Below, one piece after another: positions 47,440-59,540 of a stretch of 64,000 bases of DNA. The stretch's first letter is position 1. Every line of letters begins with the position of its first letter. The stretch is from NCBI GenBank assembly GCA_030761205.1, contig JAULJL010000048.1:7245501-7309500 (forward strand), given 5' to 3'. Source of the DNA: Fremontodendron californicum. Lineage: Eukaryota > Streptophyta > Magnoliopsida > Malvales > Malvaceae. The position numbers and the translations under genes were made by a program. The notes under the pieces were generated by a model. The model had not been told where the DNA came from and did no database searches. It saw only the letters and a program-made list of their open reading frames with translations.

Positions 47440-47735
47440 ACACCTGCTCACGGGCCGAGCAGCCCGCCCGGCCCGGCAGGCCCGGTCCGTATTGGGTCGG
47501 GCCTGGGCAGGAGTTTTCATGTCCCGGCCCGGCCCAGAACAGTAAATTTTAATATAATATTATTATTTAATTTAATTTTAATTATAAAAAAATTATATAA
47601 AAATAAAAAAATATTTTTTTTTATTCCAATGAACAGTGATTCGGGCCTAAACGGGCGGGCTTAGGCTACCCAGGGCCGGGCCTGGGCAGAGAAAAAAAAG
47701 AAAAACCGGGCCGCTGCCCGGCCCGGCCCATGACA
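47440..47735. mobile_element. GC-rich short dispersed element in the PP2C-C upstream region
   Basis: GGGCCGAGCAGCCCGCCCGG at one end and GGGCCGCTGCCCGGCCCGG at the other, with an AT-rich centre. The CCCGGCC-type ends are partly inverted. It interrupts the tandemly repeated promoter sequence described at 47732-47896. Confidence 0.5.
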
Positions 47736-47896
47736 CCTCATAAAAGTTTTACGTAATTCTCAAGACTCAAGTTCTTTAGGTTTATCTAGTTTATATATTA
47801 GTTCTTTACTCTAACGCTACACCTCATAAAAGTTCTACGTAACTCTCAGGACTCAAGTTCTTTAGAGTTATCTAGTTTATATGTTAGTTCTTTTTC
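47732..47896 (+). promoter_or_regulatory. Tandemly duplicated upstream region of PP2C-C
   Basis: An 85-bp unit (ACACCTCATAAAAGTT to TATTAGTTCTTT) occurs twice in tandem, and a partial third copy lies at 47395-47435 before the GC-rich insert. The unit contains CATAAAAG, a possible TATA-like sequence. This is why the frame seems open from 47881, inside the repeat. The likelier start is 47938. Confidence 0.55.
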
Positions 47897-47937
47897 CATT
47901 GTTGTTTGAATCAAAGCTTTTAGTAGGCAAATTACCA

Positions 47938-50900
47938 ATGGGATATATTGCTAAGATGCCAATGGTATTATTGGTATTTATTTTATGTGTAATAGGGTTA
48001 TCTACTTCGTTGAAATCTTCATCATACATAAAGATTTACAGTTTGGGCAGTGCTCCATCGGTTTTTCATTCTCAAGATCACTGTTCTAATTGTTCTTTTT
48101 CTACTCAAATATCTCTAAAAAATAATACCATCAATTGTCACTCTGCCATGCTTCAAGGAAGAAGAAACTATCAAGAAGATCGATTGTTTTGTGACCTTAA
48201 TATTCGTATTCCGTTCTTTGGTAAATTCTTTAAACTCTTTCTTCTTTATATATATTTATTCGTATTTCATTGAGCACATAATAGGAGTTTACTGTTGAAT
48301 ATAGGAACAAAAAAATTGACACATGTTTAATACAAAAAACATAAATTGTCTCGAAAACTCGTTTTAATTGTTTACGTTTTACCTGTTTCATATCTGAAAA
48401 GCGAAAACAACATTTATCCAAATATTTCAAAAGCAAATTTGGCTTTTTTATTTCTGTTTTTGGGGGAGTGACGCTAAAGTTGTCAAACAAAGTCTAGTAT
48501 TGCTAATTCTATGTTCATTCACATAAAACACATAAGCTTGTTTCTTTTTTTGCTCAAACTTTGTAGTTTTAATGGTGTGTTTTGACCTAATTGTTAGGTT
48601 CAAACAGAAAAAGAAAAAAAAAAAAAAAACTATGTTATCCGGATTATCTTTTATAAAATATTTGTATTTGACTCATGTTCAAACATGAATATAAGGGTAT
48701 GGTTCATGTTAATTTGTTAACCTTTTACCTCTTTACCTGGATTTAATTGTTTGGAATATTAATGGATGCAGGTAAGAATAGGGTTAAGGAAGTCTCTATG
48801 GGAATGGCTGCGATTTTCGACGGTCATAGAGGGGCTGAAGCTAGTGAGATGGCTTCAAATCTTGTATTGAACTATTTTCTACTTCATTCACGTTTTATTC
48901 AATATGAGATCAAAGAGTGAGTTTTCATCACCAAAAAAAAAATTTGCTAGCTAGTTTCTATTACTTGAAAACTTAATTCTCTTTCTAACAACAAATTGTA
49001 TGTTTGAAAAGAATGTTAGGCATGGTTCCTGATGAATCAATGCATATGGAAATTTTGAAGGAAGCATTGGTGAGAACCATTCGTGACATTGATATTACAT
49101 TTACCAAGGTAATTGATAATTGATTGAAGTTCATAAATTTCTAGCTTAACTTGACTTAACTTTGTCCCTACTGCTGTTACTTGTTATTGGGTTTGTTTCA
49201 CTGATGATATACTACCATGAATTGCTTGGGTCTTTAGTAGTTTTCTTAATTATTTGGTATGGACTTGTTTGCCTGCTTAATTGTTAATATGCTTAGACAT
49301 GATAATTTGGACACAACACATTTAATAAATACGATAATACACGTATTTATTAACACATTACATGTATCATATTTGTGTTTAGGGTTTTAACACATTTAAT
49401 AATTTATATCATGTTTATGTTTACACGATTGACACAAAAAAATAAGACACGACACATACCCGAATTACCAAATTTATTTTATTTCTTTCTGACTCTCAAA
49501 TTCTTGTCAGTCCCATGTTCTTTTTGGTGGTATATGTAAAAATTTATTGAATTCAATCTAATAGATATACTTCTCTAACCCTTGTAATCACATTCGTTAA
49601 AAAAAATCTCAAAATCTAACTATTAAAGATGTTTGAATACTTAAAATTTGCATATCATTATTCCATCCCATGTCTAGGAAGCTTCCAAGAAGGGTATTGT
49701 TTCAGGATGTACAGCGGCAATAGTTATTATAGCTGATAATCAAATTTTGGTGGCCAATGTTGGTGACTCAAAGGTTGTTTTATGCTCACAGAAATTCCAT
49801 TCTCGCCAAGATATTAGAGGTTAGTAATTTGGCTTTGTTGTCTACCATATCGACTCTAATCCCTATTTTATTATGCCTATACAATTTAAAACAATTACTT
49901 ATTACTCGAGCATTTGAATAAATAGTAAGGATTTATATTTAATTTACTGTCAATTATAGATTTATACACTATGAGTACATTATATAATGTCACTTATTAA
50001 TAAATAAATTTATCTATATTTATTTTTATACTTATTAATAAAGTAATATCATATGATTCACTGATAGTATATAAATTTATACATTGATAGAGTATCAAAT
50101 ATAAACTCATAATAAATACATGTAATTTTTATTTAAAAAGTTGAGTTTGAATTTTTTTTTATTAAAAGAAATTTTCAAATTACTTGATGGTTATAGGCAA
50201 TTGGTTGGAGTATAAGCGAAGACGAAGAAATAAGATAGGAGTTTCCGTAAAAGATCATAAAAAGATTGGATTGTCAAACTTTAGTGATTTGAAGTTTCTC
50301 ACAGCAAAAGAACTAACAATAGATCATCATCCTGATCGAGAGGATGAAAGAAGGCGTATAGAAGCTGCCGGTGGCTATGTAGTTTCAAGAGCAAGCAGTA
50401 TTCCTCGAGTCAATGGTCAACTGGCTGTATCTCGATCCATCGGTGATTTGTGCTTCAAAAGGTTTATCTCTTTCTCATTTTCCCTTAATTGATAGAATTA
50501 CATAAATTAGACATGACAATTTCGGCATGATATGAAAACACAACACGAGCACGACACGTTTAAATATAATTAATATGATTAACATGAAACACTTAATACA
50601 CATATCATATTTGTGTTTAGAATTTTGACACATTTAATAATTTATCTTGTATTATGTTTACACAACTTATATGAAAACATACTAAACAAGACATGCATAC
50701 ACGAATTATCAAATCTACCTAATATTTTTTTTTTTTTTTTTTGCATTATATAGCTCAGGAGTTATAGCATTACCAGAGGTGATTGATTGGCAACCTTTGA
50801 GCAAAAACGATAGCTATCTGGTGATCTCGTCTGATGGGATTTTTGAAAAGCTAAATGCTCAACATGTTTGTCAACTTTTACCAGATCCTAATATTTTTCC

Positions 50901-51045
50901 GACTAGTGATGAAGGGATTGGGCTATTCGATTCATGCCAATCCCCATTGCCTGAATGCATATTAAGGACGGCATATGAGGAAGGTAGCATGGATAATTTG
51001 TCTGTTATTGTGGTTCCACTAAGGGAAGCTAGTTTAATTTCATGA
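47938..51045 (+). CDS. Secreted-type protein phosphatase 2C, copy C
   Basis: Six exons: 47938-48220, 48772-48916, 49012-49108, 49678-49819, 50197-50461, 50754-51045, giving 407 residues. The start at 47938 is homologous to that of copy A; an in-frame Met lies at 47881. The signal-peptide core is MPMVLLVFILCVIGLS. All PP2C motifs are intact (QGRRNYQEDR, IFDGHRGAEAS, SGCTAAIVI, ANVGDSK, VNGQLAVSRSIGD, SSDGIFEKLN, SMDNLSVIVV). It is the most diverged copy (for example KRRRRNKIGVSVKDH instead of RRRRRNNARVSLKDH) yet has no stop or frameshift, which suggests it has been under selection. It lacks the internal exon-1 duplication and has a single acceptor repeat. The kinase remnants lie downstream in antisense. 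Confidence 0.85.
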
Positions 51046-51944
51046 ACCATATGGCTTGCCAAAAAGTTTTGGATGGTAATCAAATGCAATTGTATTAAGT
51101 GGAAAAAAGAATAGCACTTCTAGCATTTCTCATCAATGTATATGCCATTAATTTTGAGATTATTATTCAATACACCAACATTAGGTTTGACAATTCATGC
51201 ATACGTGTTGTGTCTCGCGTTTTTTTTTTTCGTGTCAATCGTGTAAACATGAATACAACACATTATTAAACGTATCAAAATTCTAAATACGAATACCATA
51301 AACTATCATTAATCATGTAGTGTCATATCATGTCGTATTTATTACAATGTCTTTGTGATTATTAAACTTGTTGTGCTCTAATGATGTTCAAAACTACCAA
51401 ATCTACTACAACAATAATTTTTTAGTGTTAAGTGTTTTAAAAGCATACGTACTTTTGCATCAATTACTTTCTAATAGACGTAAGCTTCTAATACCATGTA
51501 CATGTATGGATTCTGCAAATTTATAATTGGATTCTACACATGTGAATAATAGCGATGAATGTATTGAAAAATAACAAAGAAAGTTGACTCAAAAAACAAA
51601 CTCATTGGCATACCTGTCTCATTCAGTGGGAAGGCGGAAGTAAAGATGCTGCAAAGCATCAGCAGCACTCAAACGCTCTTCCTGCAATATTGACATCAAT
51701 GTTAGGTTCAGTATGCCGATTTGATCACGAGCATGAGCTCAAAGAATTCTCCAGATTATAGATAGATTCTACCTATTAATAAGTCATGCAAACAATCAAA
51801 TAAGAGAAATTAGTTTACATGTCTAGTGGTTATATTTGGGGCCAAAATTTGCATACCTAGCTATAACAAGCAATTCCGATCTATATGTTGTCGGTATCCG
51901 ATATCTATATACGACACATATTCGAATATAGGTATAGGGTAAAA

Positions 51945-52842
51945 TGTTAAAGTCAACAACTCCTCTAGAATTCTCTCATCAAGAATTCTCTCCAAACTTT
52001 ATTATTTCTCTAGGTCTTTCTAAAATTTCCTTAAGTCTTCTTTTTAGAGTTCTCTCTAGATTTTTTATTGTTCTTTCTCTAGAATATTAAACCAACACAC
52101 TAGAACATTCTAGGTTGGTTTAGTAACCAACATAGAAAGCTATAAATAGGGTGGGATGTAAGTTGTTAGATGTAGAGAAGTGAGTAGAGAGAAAAAGGAA
52201 GAAAAAGATATGAGTGAAGGAGTGAAGTTGTGAGTGCATATTAAAAGAGTGTGTCTAGTGTATATTTGGTCTTTTTCTCATATTAATAAAAGAGTTGTTT
52301 TTCGGAAGTTACTGTAGCATCCCGAGATAAAGTTACTGTAGCAAATCGGTACTGTAGCACAAAACTACAATTGGTACCGAGAGTCAAGATTCAACAAAGT
52401 GGTATCAGAGCTAGACGATCCTAAGGACCAGAGTATCAGAGTTGGACGACCAGAACGGGACGATCCAGAGGACCAGCGTAAAAGAGCGGTATGATCCAGA
52501 GGATTGAAATATCAGAGTCAAGATACTCATACATACACCTTATAATTTCTCACATCACACTCCCTAATCACTCACATCTTTTTCTTTCTTTTCTCTACGT
52601 GACACCACTACTCTTTCTTATTTTTTCTTTCTTTCTTTTTCTTTCCACCACAATTCACACTTTGCACACAACACATCTCTATTTATAACCATACTAAACC
52701 GACTTATCATTGTCGGTTGTGGTGGTAGAGAAAAGTCTAAAGACTTTGAGAAAGGCCTAGAAAGAACACTAAGGAAAAATTCAACAAATATGACTTAAAG
52801 AGAATTCTAGACAAAGCTAGAGTAGTCGGTGTGACTTCAACA
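51945..52842. mobile_element. Small LTR element with LTR-like ends in opposite orientation
   Basis: An LTR-like left part (51945-52396) starts TGTTAAAGTCA, has CTATAAATAGG near 52140 and ends GATTCAACA. It is followed by the Met-tRNA primer-binding motif TGGTATCAGAGC at 52400. The right end, read as its complement, starts TGTTGAAGTCA, has GGTTATAAATAGAG at a similar distance and shares GAAGAAAAAGAT(A/G)TGAGTG. The two ends are thus diverged LTRs facing each other. No coding. It is inserted in a MITE family 1 copy, and no clear target duplication was found. Confidence 0.65.
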
Positions 52843-52875
52843 TATATGACACTCACTCAAATTCCAAGTAACATA

Positions 52876-53940
52876 GATTCTGATTTCAAATTTGTTGCAT
52901 ACATATACTCTTCAGTTTAGCTGGGATGTAAATAACAAATGAATAGGTACAACAACACTACAAGATTATTTAAAGTAGCACTAATTACAGATAGCAAGGA
53001 CAGATTTTCAATTAGCTCACTGAAATTTGACAAAAATAGAATCTCTCACTAAGTTCTGTTCATGTGACAAACAGAAACAATTACATCACAACTTTTTTCA
53101 TTCTAAGATTTTAATCAGATGATCATTTGTTATTTATCCTTCTTCTTTTATTCTATTTTGACGAAACTAAAAGCCTTAGAGAGGAGTAAATCTAAAAATT
53201 GCTATCAGTATCACAAAAGATTTTGGCCTCGATTCTTGTGACGAGGTTTAACTTTACTGGAGTTTAGGCCTCAATTCATGTGAGTGAAACAGCAGAACAG
53301 GTTCGGTTCCCTAATTCACACTTTATTTTTAATATTCTTAAGCAATCCGACTAGCAATTTGCTAGATGTCTTTATCAAAAAAGTTAAAAAAAGTTGTTTG
53401 ATGTCAACTTCATGATTGGTCAAATAAGCAAGTCTCGCAGTCACACTTTTAAATTACAAAAAAAAAGTCTTTCATGTATTGATATTACCTCATATATCCT
53501 CTGGAAAATTATTTCTCAAAAACCCAAATTCAGACATTCAGTTCCACGCTAGCTGGATTAAATCCTAATCAGTCTAGATTTTCTCCAATTTCTCTCAAAA
53601 TCTCTGTTCGCCTACTATGAATGAGAAGCGATATGGATATTCATAATTATTCTAAATACAATGAGGACAGTAGCCAATAGGTGATTGTTAGCTAAGATAA
53701 TTGAATTTAAAGGTTGCAACAGCTAACTCAAGCAGATCAACCAGCTTAAATTGTCTGAATACCATAATCGGACCTGAGACTAATTGATTATAAACTAGCT
53801 GCCCAAACCACAAACGACATGAACTTGTTTAGTATCTGCTTCCAGAGTAAGAAGGGGAAAATTTTGATCCTCTACCATAATATCAACCCAAATTTAATTC
53901 AAAAGTGAAAGACTCGAACAGACCTTGAGTTGAACTTGCA
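52876..53940. other. Non-coding remainder of kinase-C
   Basis: Intron-like sequence homologous in patches to kinase-A intron 14 (for example the block with GAGAAGCGATATGGATATT at 53625, matching 15500). No exon is conserved. Confidence 0.55.
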
Positions 53941-54539
53941 TCATGGAAATAATCCATATTCGAACCAGGACATTTCGATTTAAAGTCATATTCGAACCGA
54001 GACGTAAAAGCTAGAAATCATTTACATTCATCGGCATATCATGATTTAAAGTCAATTTTGTCTGAACATAAAGCTCTTAACCTAATTACTAGTAAACAAA
54101 TTCTCACCATTGTTATTCTTAGAGATAAATGATTCTAAAAGACCAGAACAAACGAGTTATGCATAGTTTTACAGCCTTAATTATTTGGAGAACAAAAGAG
54201 ATAAAAAGGATGTTTTAGAAGAAACAAACCTTGAACCGGAATCTGAAACTTGGCACCGCGGTCCGATCGCCATTGCGAGGAATTAAGCTTGGATGATCCA
54301 GTGTCGAAACTGCCACCAGAGCACTCTGGAGATCGAGATTCCATGAGAACAGCAATCTCGGCGTCGCCACCTTCGTATGCGGTTTCGCCGATGACCACCG
54401 TCGTCAACACTACACCTAATAGCAGAATCCAAATTTTCTTCATTAAAAATGGAATGGTTTCTATCTTTAAGTCTTTTCAAATTTCAAAAAGAATTTCAAA
54501 CTTCTCTCGGTGAACTCCCTCCTTTTTCTAAACTTTATA

Positions 54540-54603
54540 CCATCTTTCGCTCCCTTTTTGCTTTTGGGTTTTGTTTTTTCTTTTAATACTATTTTAAAAT
54601 GGA

Positions 54604-54638
<35 letters not shown>

Positions 54639-55954
54639 TGATACTTTATAGTTAAAAATAAGAGATTAAGATCAAATCTTTTATTATCTTATTGTTCATT
54701 GAATTTTGTCAATATAATTCAATTTTATTAATTTTTATGATTATAAAAATAACAGAATTAAAATATTTAAGAAAAAATTATATTAATGCAAGAAAAAATA
54801 ACAAGATTAAAATATTTAAGAAAAAATTATATTAGTGCAAGAGCCAACTTTTTTTTGTCATTTTATTATTTTTTATAAAATAATTAAAAAGACTAACCGA
54901 TATCCAAATTTGACTTTAATCCTTAACTTATACAAGCAATTGTCAACAATAAATTATTTTATAAAAAATATTAATTAATATTTAATGATATTTTATGGAA
55001 AAATATAATTAATAAATCAATTTTTTAATTTAATAAAATAATATATTAAATATAAAAAATTTAAATAGTAATTAAACTTTTTTTAATCAATGTCTATAAA
55101 CATTGATTAATTGGACCGTATAAACAACTTGGAAAATGTACATACAAAATTATAGGAAATAAAAATTGAATAAATGTTGTTTTGATTTGGAAAATACATT
55201 TCAATTTTTCCGGCAAAAACACTATTATATTCTTATTTAAGAAAAAATCATCTCATTTTATAAGTAAGAGAAATGAATTGATCGGTCTTTTTTATTTTAT
55301 TTCTTAAAAAGTAGATATACTATTCGAATTTGACTAAAAAAAACACAAATTTAGTTCGATCATTGCCGAACCGAGCTCGACCAGCTCGAGTCATCGAGCG
55401 AGTCGAGTTCGAGTATCTCAATGCCCGACTCAAGTAGTTCACGAGCCTAATCGAGTTTTTTTCAATAGATATTTTAATTATTGTTGAAACAATCTCAATT
55501 CAAACTCGAGTAAAAATAATCGAGTTTAAAGTTGAGTATGAAAATTGAGCTCATTTTTATCAAATAAACAAGCAGCCTAGTTGAGCAATTCAAATAGTTT
55601 GATTTTTCTCTCGAATTGAACTCGAGAAAATAAAAGTCGGTCGAGTTTCGAGCCACGAGTTTAGAGTCGAGTTTGAGCTTCTTATTGCTTGGATTCGGCT
55701 CGACTTGATTGCACCCTAACTAGAATGCGTGTGTTGCTACTTTCACGGATTATTTTCTTTATTTATGAATATTTATTTTTTGTTTTATATATAAAATTAA
55801 GTGGTCAAATATATATTTTATTAATATATATATATATATGGTTAAATGGTAAATCAATCTATTACCGGATTATAAGTGAATATTGAAATTTATCATTGTA
55901 TTTTGATTTGATTGAAATTTATCATTGTACTTTTATTTTGATAATTTTTGGATT
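54540..55954. other. AT-rich intergenic with CTCGAG-type repeat
   Basis: A (TA)n tract lies near 54605-54640. The section to about 55260 is the kinase promoter copy. 55360-55700 carries repeated GAGCTCGA, TCGAGTCGAG and CGAGTTCGAG words typical of a dispersed plant repeat. No gene seen. Confidence 0.5.
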
Positions 55955-56745
55955 ACACCTATCCAAATGAAATATTTTGTCAGTATATTTAAAATTAATT
56001 TTAAATAAAATTAAAATATAATGTGAATATCCAACATGTAACAATGTTCACTTGATGTGTCACATTAAAAAAAAAGTAATTATTTATTTTAATGAAATTT
56101 ATATTAAAATAAATTCTTTTCAAGTATTAAATTTAAAATATTGTTTTCAATAATTCTAATTTATCAAGTAGAAATAAGAATGAAAAAAATAGAAAAAAAA
56201 AAAGAGAGAAATTAAATAAAAAGAAAATAGAGAGAAACAATTGGGAAAGAATTAAGATTTTTCTAGCACCAAAGTGATTACAAAGTTTCAAGAAGATATA
56301 ACTTAACAAAAATATAATTTATAAAGTAATCATTCATTGTCCACAAAATACAACCTGAAGTATAATTTCAATAACAAAATTTTTTATTTTAATCATTATA
56401 CTAATTCTTTCTCAATTACTTTCTCTCTCAATTTGTTCTCATTTAATTTCTCTCTTTTTTTATTTTTTACCATACTTATTTTCACTTGATAAACTAGATT
56501 AGTTTTTCTTTTTCCTAAAAAAATTAAATTAATATTTAAGAAATATTTATTTTTTAATATAAATTTTACAAAAAGCAAATAATATATTTTAAAGTAGCAC
56601 ATCAATCATCATGTATACATTTTTACATGTTGAATATCCACAATATATTTTTTATTTTATTCAAAATTAATTTTAAATATATTAACAAAATATTTAACGA
56701 AATATTCTATTTTTAGTAAGTGTGGTTCAAAACTCATTATCCTTA
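55955..56745. mobile_element. Foldback element with about 300-bp inverted arms
   Basis: The left arm (about 55955-56255) and right arm (about 56395-56745) are diverged reverse complements. ATATTTAAAATTAATTTTAA and CAACATGTAA near the left edge pair with TTACATGTTGAATATCC and TTAAAATTAATTTT-type sequence on the right. AGTAGAAATAAG with AGAGAGAAATTAAAT pairs with ATTTAATTTCTCTC and CTTATTTTCACTTG. No coding. Confidence 0.7.
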
Positions 56746-57287
56746 CAAAAGGTATCGTAACAAAAATATTTGATCATTGATTTTACAAAAATTATATAAA
56801 GAGATTGATTCATTGATCATTGATCAAAACTTTGCACAGGACATATATACAAAAAAAAAAAAATGGATTACACCTAGATATAAAGAAAGTTAAAAAATTT
56901 ATTGTAGAAAAAAAAAGCATAGAAAATATTTGATCAAAACTTATATAAAAAAAATCAACTTATATTGGTCTAAAATTAATTGATTTTACACATTTTCATA
57001 ATTTTATGTACAATTAATATTTTAACAAGCGTTTAAGAGATTATCACATATCTTATTTTTTTATAATTAATTTTTTTTTTACTATATCTTAAACATATAT
57101 GTCATTCTACTAATTTTATTTATAAAATCTAATAAATTCACTATTAATAAATATAATAATTTATTTTAAAATTAATATCATCAACTACATTCACAATCTA
57201 AAGGTCTTTTCTCTTTCAATCCATTACAATTAATGCCCTCAACACCATTCAAATTCCCCTTAGCTAAAATATCAATGGCACTGGGAG

Positions 57288-58079
57288 GTTAACCTCCGAA
57301 GAAGATTGTTTGATTGGGAGCTTCAGCAGTGGGAATCCCTGTTGGATCTGCTGGGCAAACAAGTGCTCTTCAGAAACTCCTTTGACTCAGTTGTTTGGAA
57401 GCACACCCATAGTGGCGTTTATTCGTCTAACTCTTTCTGCCATTCTGTGTTGAGTGAGTCCTCGCCAAAATGGGATCATTGGAAATTTATATGGGCCGGT
57501 TATGCGCCTCCGAAGGTGAAAACCTTTTGCTGGCTAGTTTTGAGAGGCAGCGTAGCTACCAAAGTTGAACTCAGCAAGAGAGGTCTTATTGTTAATGGTT
57601 CGACTTTGTGTCCACTCTGCAATCTGATGCCTGAAACTATTGAGCATCTGTTTTTTACATGCAGAGTCTCATGGTTTGTGTGGGCCCATTGCTGTCTTTC
57701 TTGGGGCATATCTTGGTCCACGCCAAGGAGTGCCGTGGGTTTTTTTCTTGCGTGGCAGCATGCATTCCCAGCGAACCATTGTAGCAAATTGTGGAGAATG
57801 ATTTTTTTTTGTTGCACTATGGTCTATTTGGTTGCACAGGAATGATATTGTTTTTAATAGGAAAAATGTTGCTGTTTGGCAGTTACTGGACTCTATTAGA
57901 CTCAGACTCGCTTTGTGGTCCAAGGCTAAGTGGCCTTGTGAGGAAAGGCTGTTTTCGCAGTTCAAGTGGTCACCTGCTATTTGTCGATTGAAGAGGGAAA
58001 TGAAAGTTGGCGTTGATATGACTTGGAATAAGCCACCTGCCGGCTGCCTTAAGTTCAACGTCGATGGTTCGGCGCGTGT
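57288..58079 (+). mobile_element. LINE fragment: zf-RVT domain to RNase H start
   Basis: The plus frame reads LRRRLFDWELQQWESLLDLL, then WKFIWAGYAPPKVKTFCWLV, then GSTLCPLCNLMPETIEHLFF, the zf-RVT region of a LINE. A one-base slip in a T-run near 57812 moves the frame to ALWSIWLHRNDIVFN and on to the RNase H start (AGCLKFNVDGSARV). It is cut at 58079, where a different element begins. It belongs to a different LINE family from the one at 38862. Confidence 0.8.
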
Positions 58080-58540
58080 GTACACACAAATTTTATGTCA
58101 AAAATATGACAAGGAAAATTTGGAGTCAAATAATATTTTTATTAATCAAACTTTGAGGTTACAATCTCTGAATATTCTTAAAGAAAGAAATCCTTTGATT
58201 CTTTTCTTCAGTAAAACTTTGATTCAAGGGTCTTCACGACTTGATTTTGAATCGGTGAGATCTGCTTCAAGGGTCTTCTAGACTTGGTCTTGAAAAACAG
58301 GAATTATCTCCTTTCCTTTGATGAACAAGATCGGAGAGCAGCTTCTTAGAGAATTCTCAAGAACAAGCACCGCGTTCTTAGAATTTCTCTAATTTCTTCT
58401 TAAGAATTTTGAGAGGATTTGGCTCTTCAAAATCTTCTTCTCTTCAGGCTTTCTGAATTGTGAATTTGTATTAAGGGGAGGTCTCTATTTATAGTGGTAG
58501 CTAGCCAGGTGAAAGAGAGTTTTAAAAGAACTCAACTTCC

Positions 58541-59030
58541 TTATTTATCTCTTAATTAATTTAATTAGAGATAATATCTTCTTATTTATCTCTTAATTAA
58601 TTTAATTTAATTAGAGATAAAATATTTATTTTTTATCACTTAATTAATTAATTAAATTAGAGATAAAATATTTATTTACCTCTTAATTAATTTAATTTAA
58701 TTAGAGATAAAAATTTATTATTTATCTCTTAATTAATTTAATTTAATTAGAGATAAAACTTTATTATTTATCTCTTAATTAATTAATTAAATTAGAGATA
58801 AAATATTTATTTTTTATCACTTAATTAATTAATTAAATTAGAGATAAAATATTTATTTACCTCTTAATTAATTTAATTTAATTAGAGATAAAAATTTATT
58901 ATTTATCTCTTAATTAATTTAATTTAATTAGAGATAAAACTTTATTATTTATCTCTTAATTAATTTAATTTAATTAGAGATAAAAATTTATTATTTATCT
59001 CTTAATTAATTTAATTTAATTAGAGGTAAA
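58541..59030. repeat. Palindromic minisatellite, about 11 units
   Basis: Units of about 43-50 bp. Each begins TTATCTCTTAATTAA and ends TTAATTAGAGATAA, so every unit can fold on itself. Variants recur in the order 3-4-5-6 and 7-8-9-10 (units with ATCACTTAATTAATTAATTA and with ACCTCTTAATTAA), showing a higher-order duplication of about 180 bp. Confidence 0.9.
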
Positions 59031-59445
59031 ATAATTATGACACATGGGTGAAATTTGATTGGATAACCCCTGAATCCCTGCAATTTGATTGGTCAAACCA
59101 TGTGTACATATTTAATTAATTATAAAATAATTAATTATAATATGATATTATCAATTTCACATGGTAATGTATAATTTAATTGAAAATTTCTTAATTAAAA
59201 GAATTTCAATTGACACGTGGCAATTTGTAATTGGTTACAAATTTTCTCCTTCTACAAATGCCCCCTCAAGACTTGGTTACGTACACGAATTTTTTTTTTT
59301 TTTTAGTGTAGCAAGTGGACAAGTCTTGAAATTTATCTACATCAATTAATTATCCTCATATAATTTTGCATATGAGACGAAAAAAATTGATTTAGCAAAT
59401 GAATGGACGATCGACCCACCCTGAATGATTTAGCACAAAATGAAT

Positions 59446-59540
59446 ATCGGGCCAACATCGGCCTACGTAAAGAAAATATAGGCCAATGTTGGCTTACGTA
59501 AAATATATATATACATAGGCCAATATTGGCCTACATAACA
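59446..59540. repeat. Three tandem GGCCAAYRTTGGCC palindromes
   Basis: Copies GGGCCAACATCGGCCTACG, AGGCCAATGTTGGCTTACG and AGGCCAATATTGGCCTACA, spaced about 35 bp. Confidence 0.8.

Larger units (their letters stand above)
51619..54443 (-). pseudogene. Kinase-C pseudogene: exon 1 and last exon only
   Basis: Exon 1 (54443-54230) starts MKKIWILLLGVVLTTVVIGE and is intact, two residues longer than in copy A, with a normal GT donor. The last exon (51681-51619) encodes EERLSAADALQHLYFRLPTE and keeps its acceptor. Exons 2-14 are missing in between: flanking sequence aligns with kinase-A at about 13160-15605 and then jumps to about 24505, a deletion of roughly 9 kb. Exon 1 plus its upstream region (to about 55260) is kept, so a short secreted peptide of about 70-90 residues could still be made. 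No kinase is possible. Confidence 0.8.

Noticed and set aside
57500..58085. Minus-strand frames over the third LINE
   Set aside because: Shadows of the plus-strand zf-RVT and RNase H coding.
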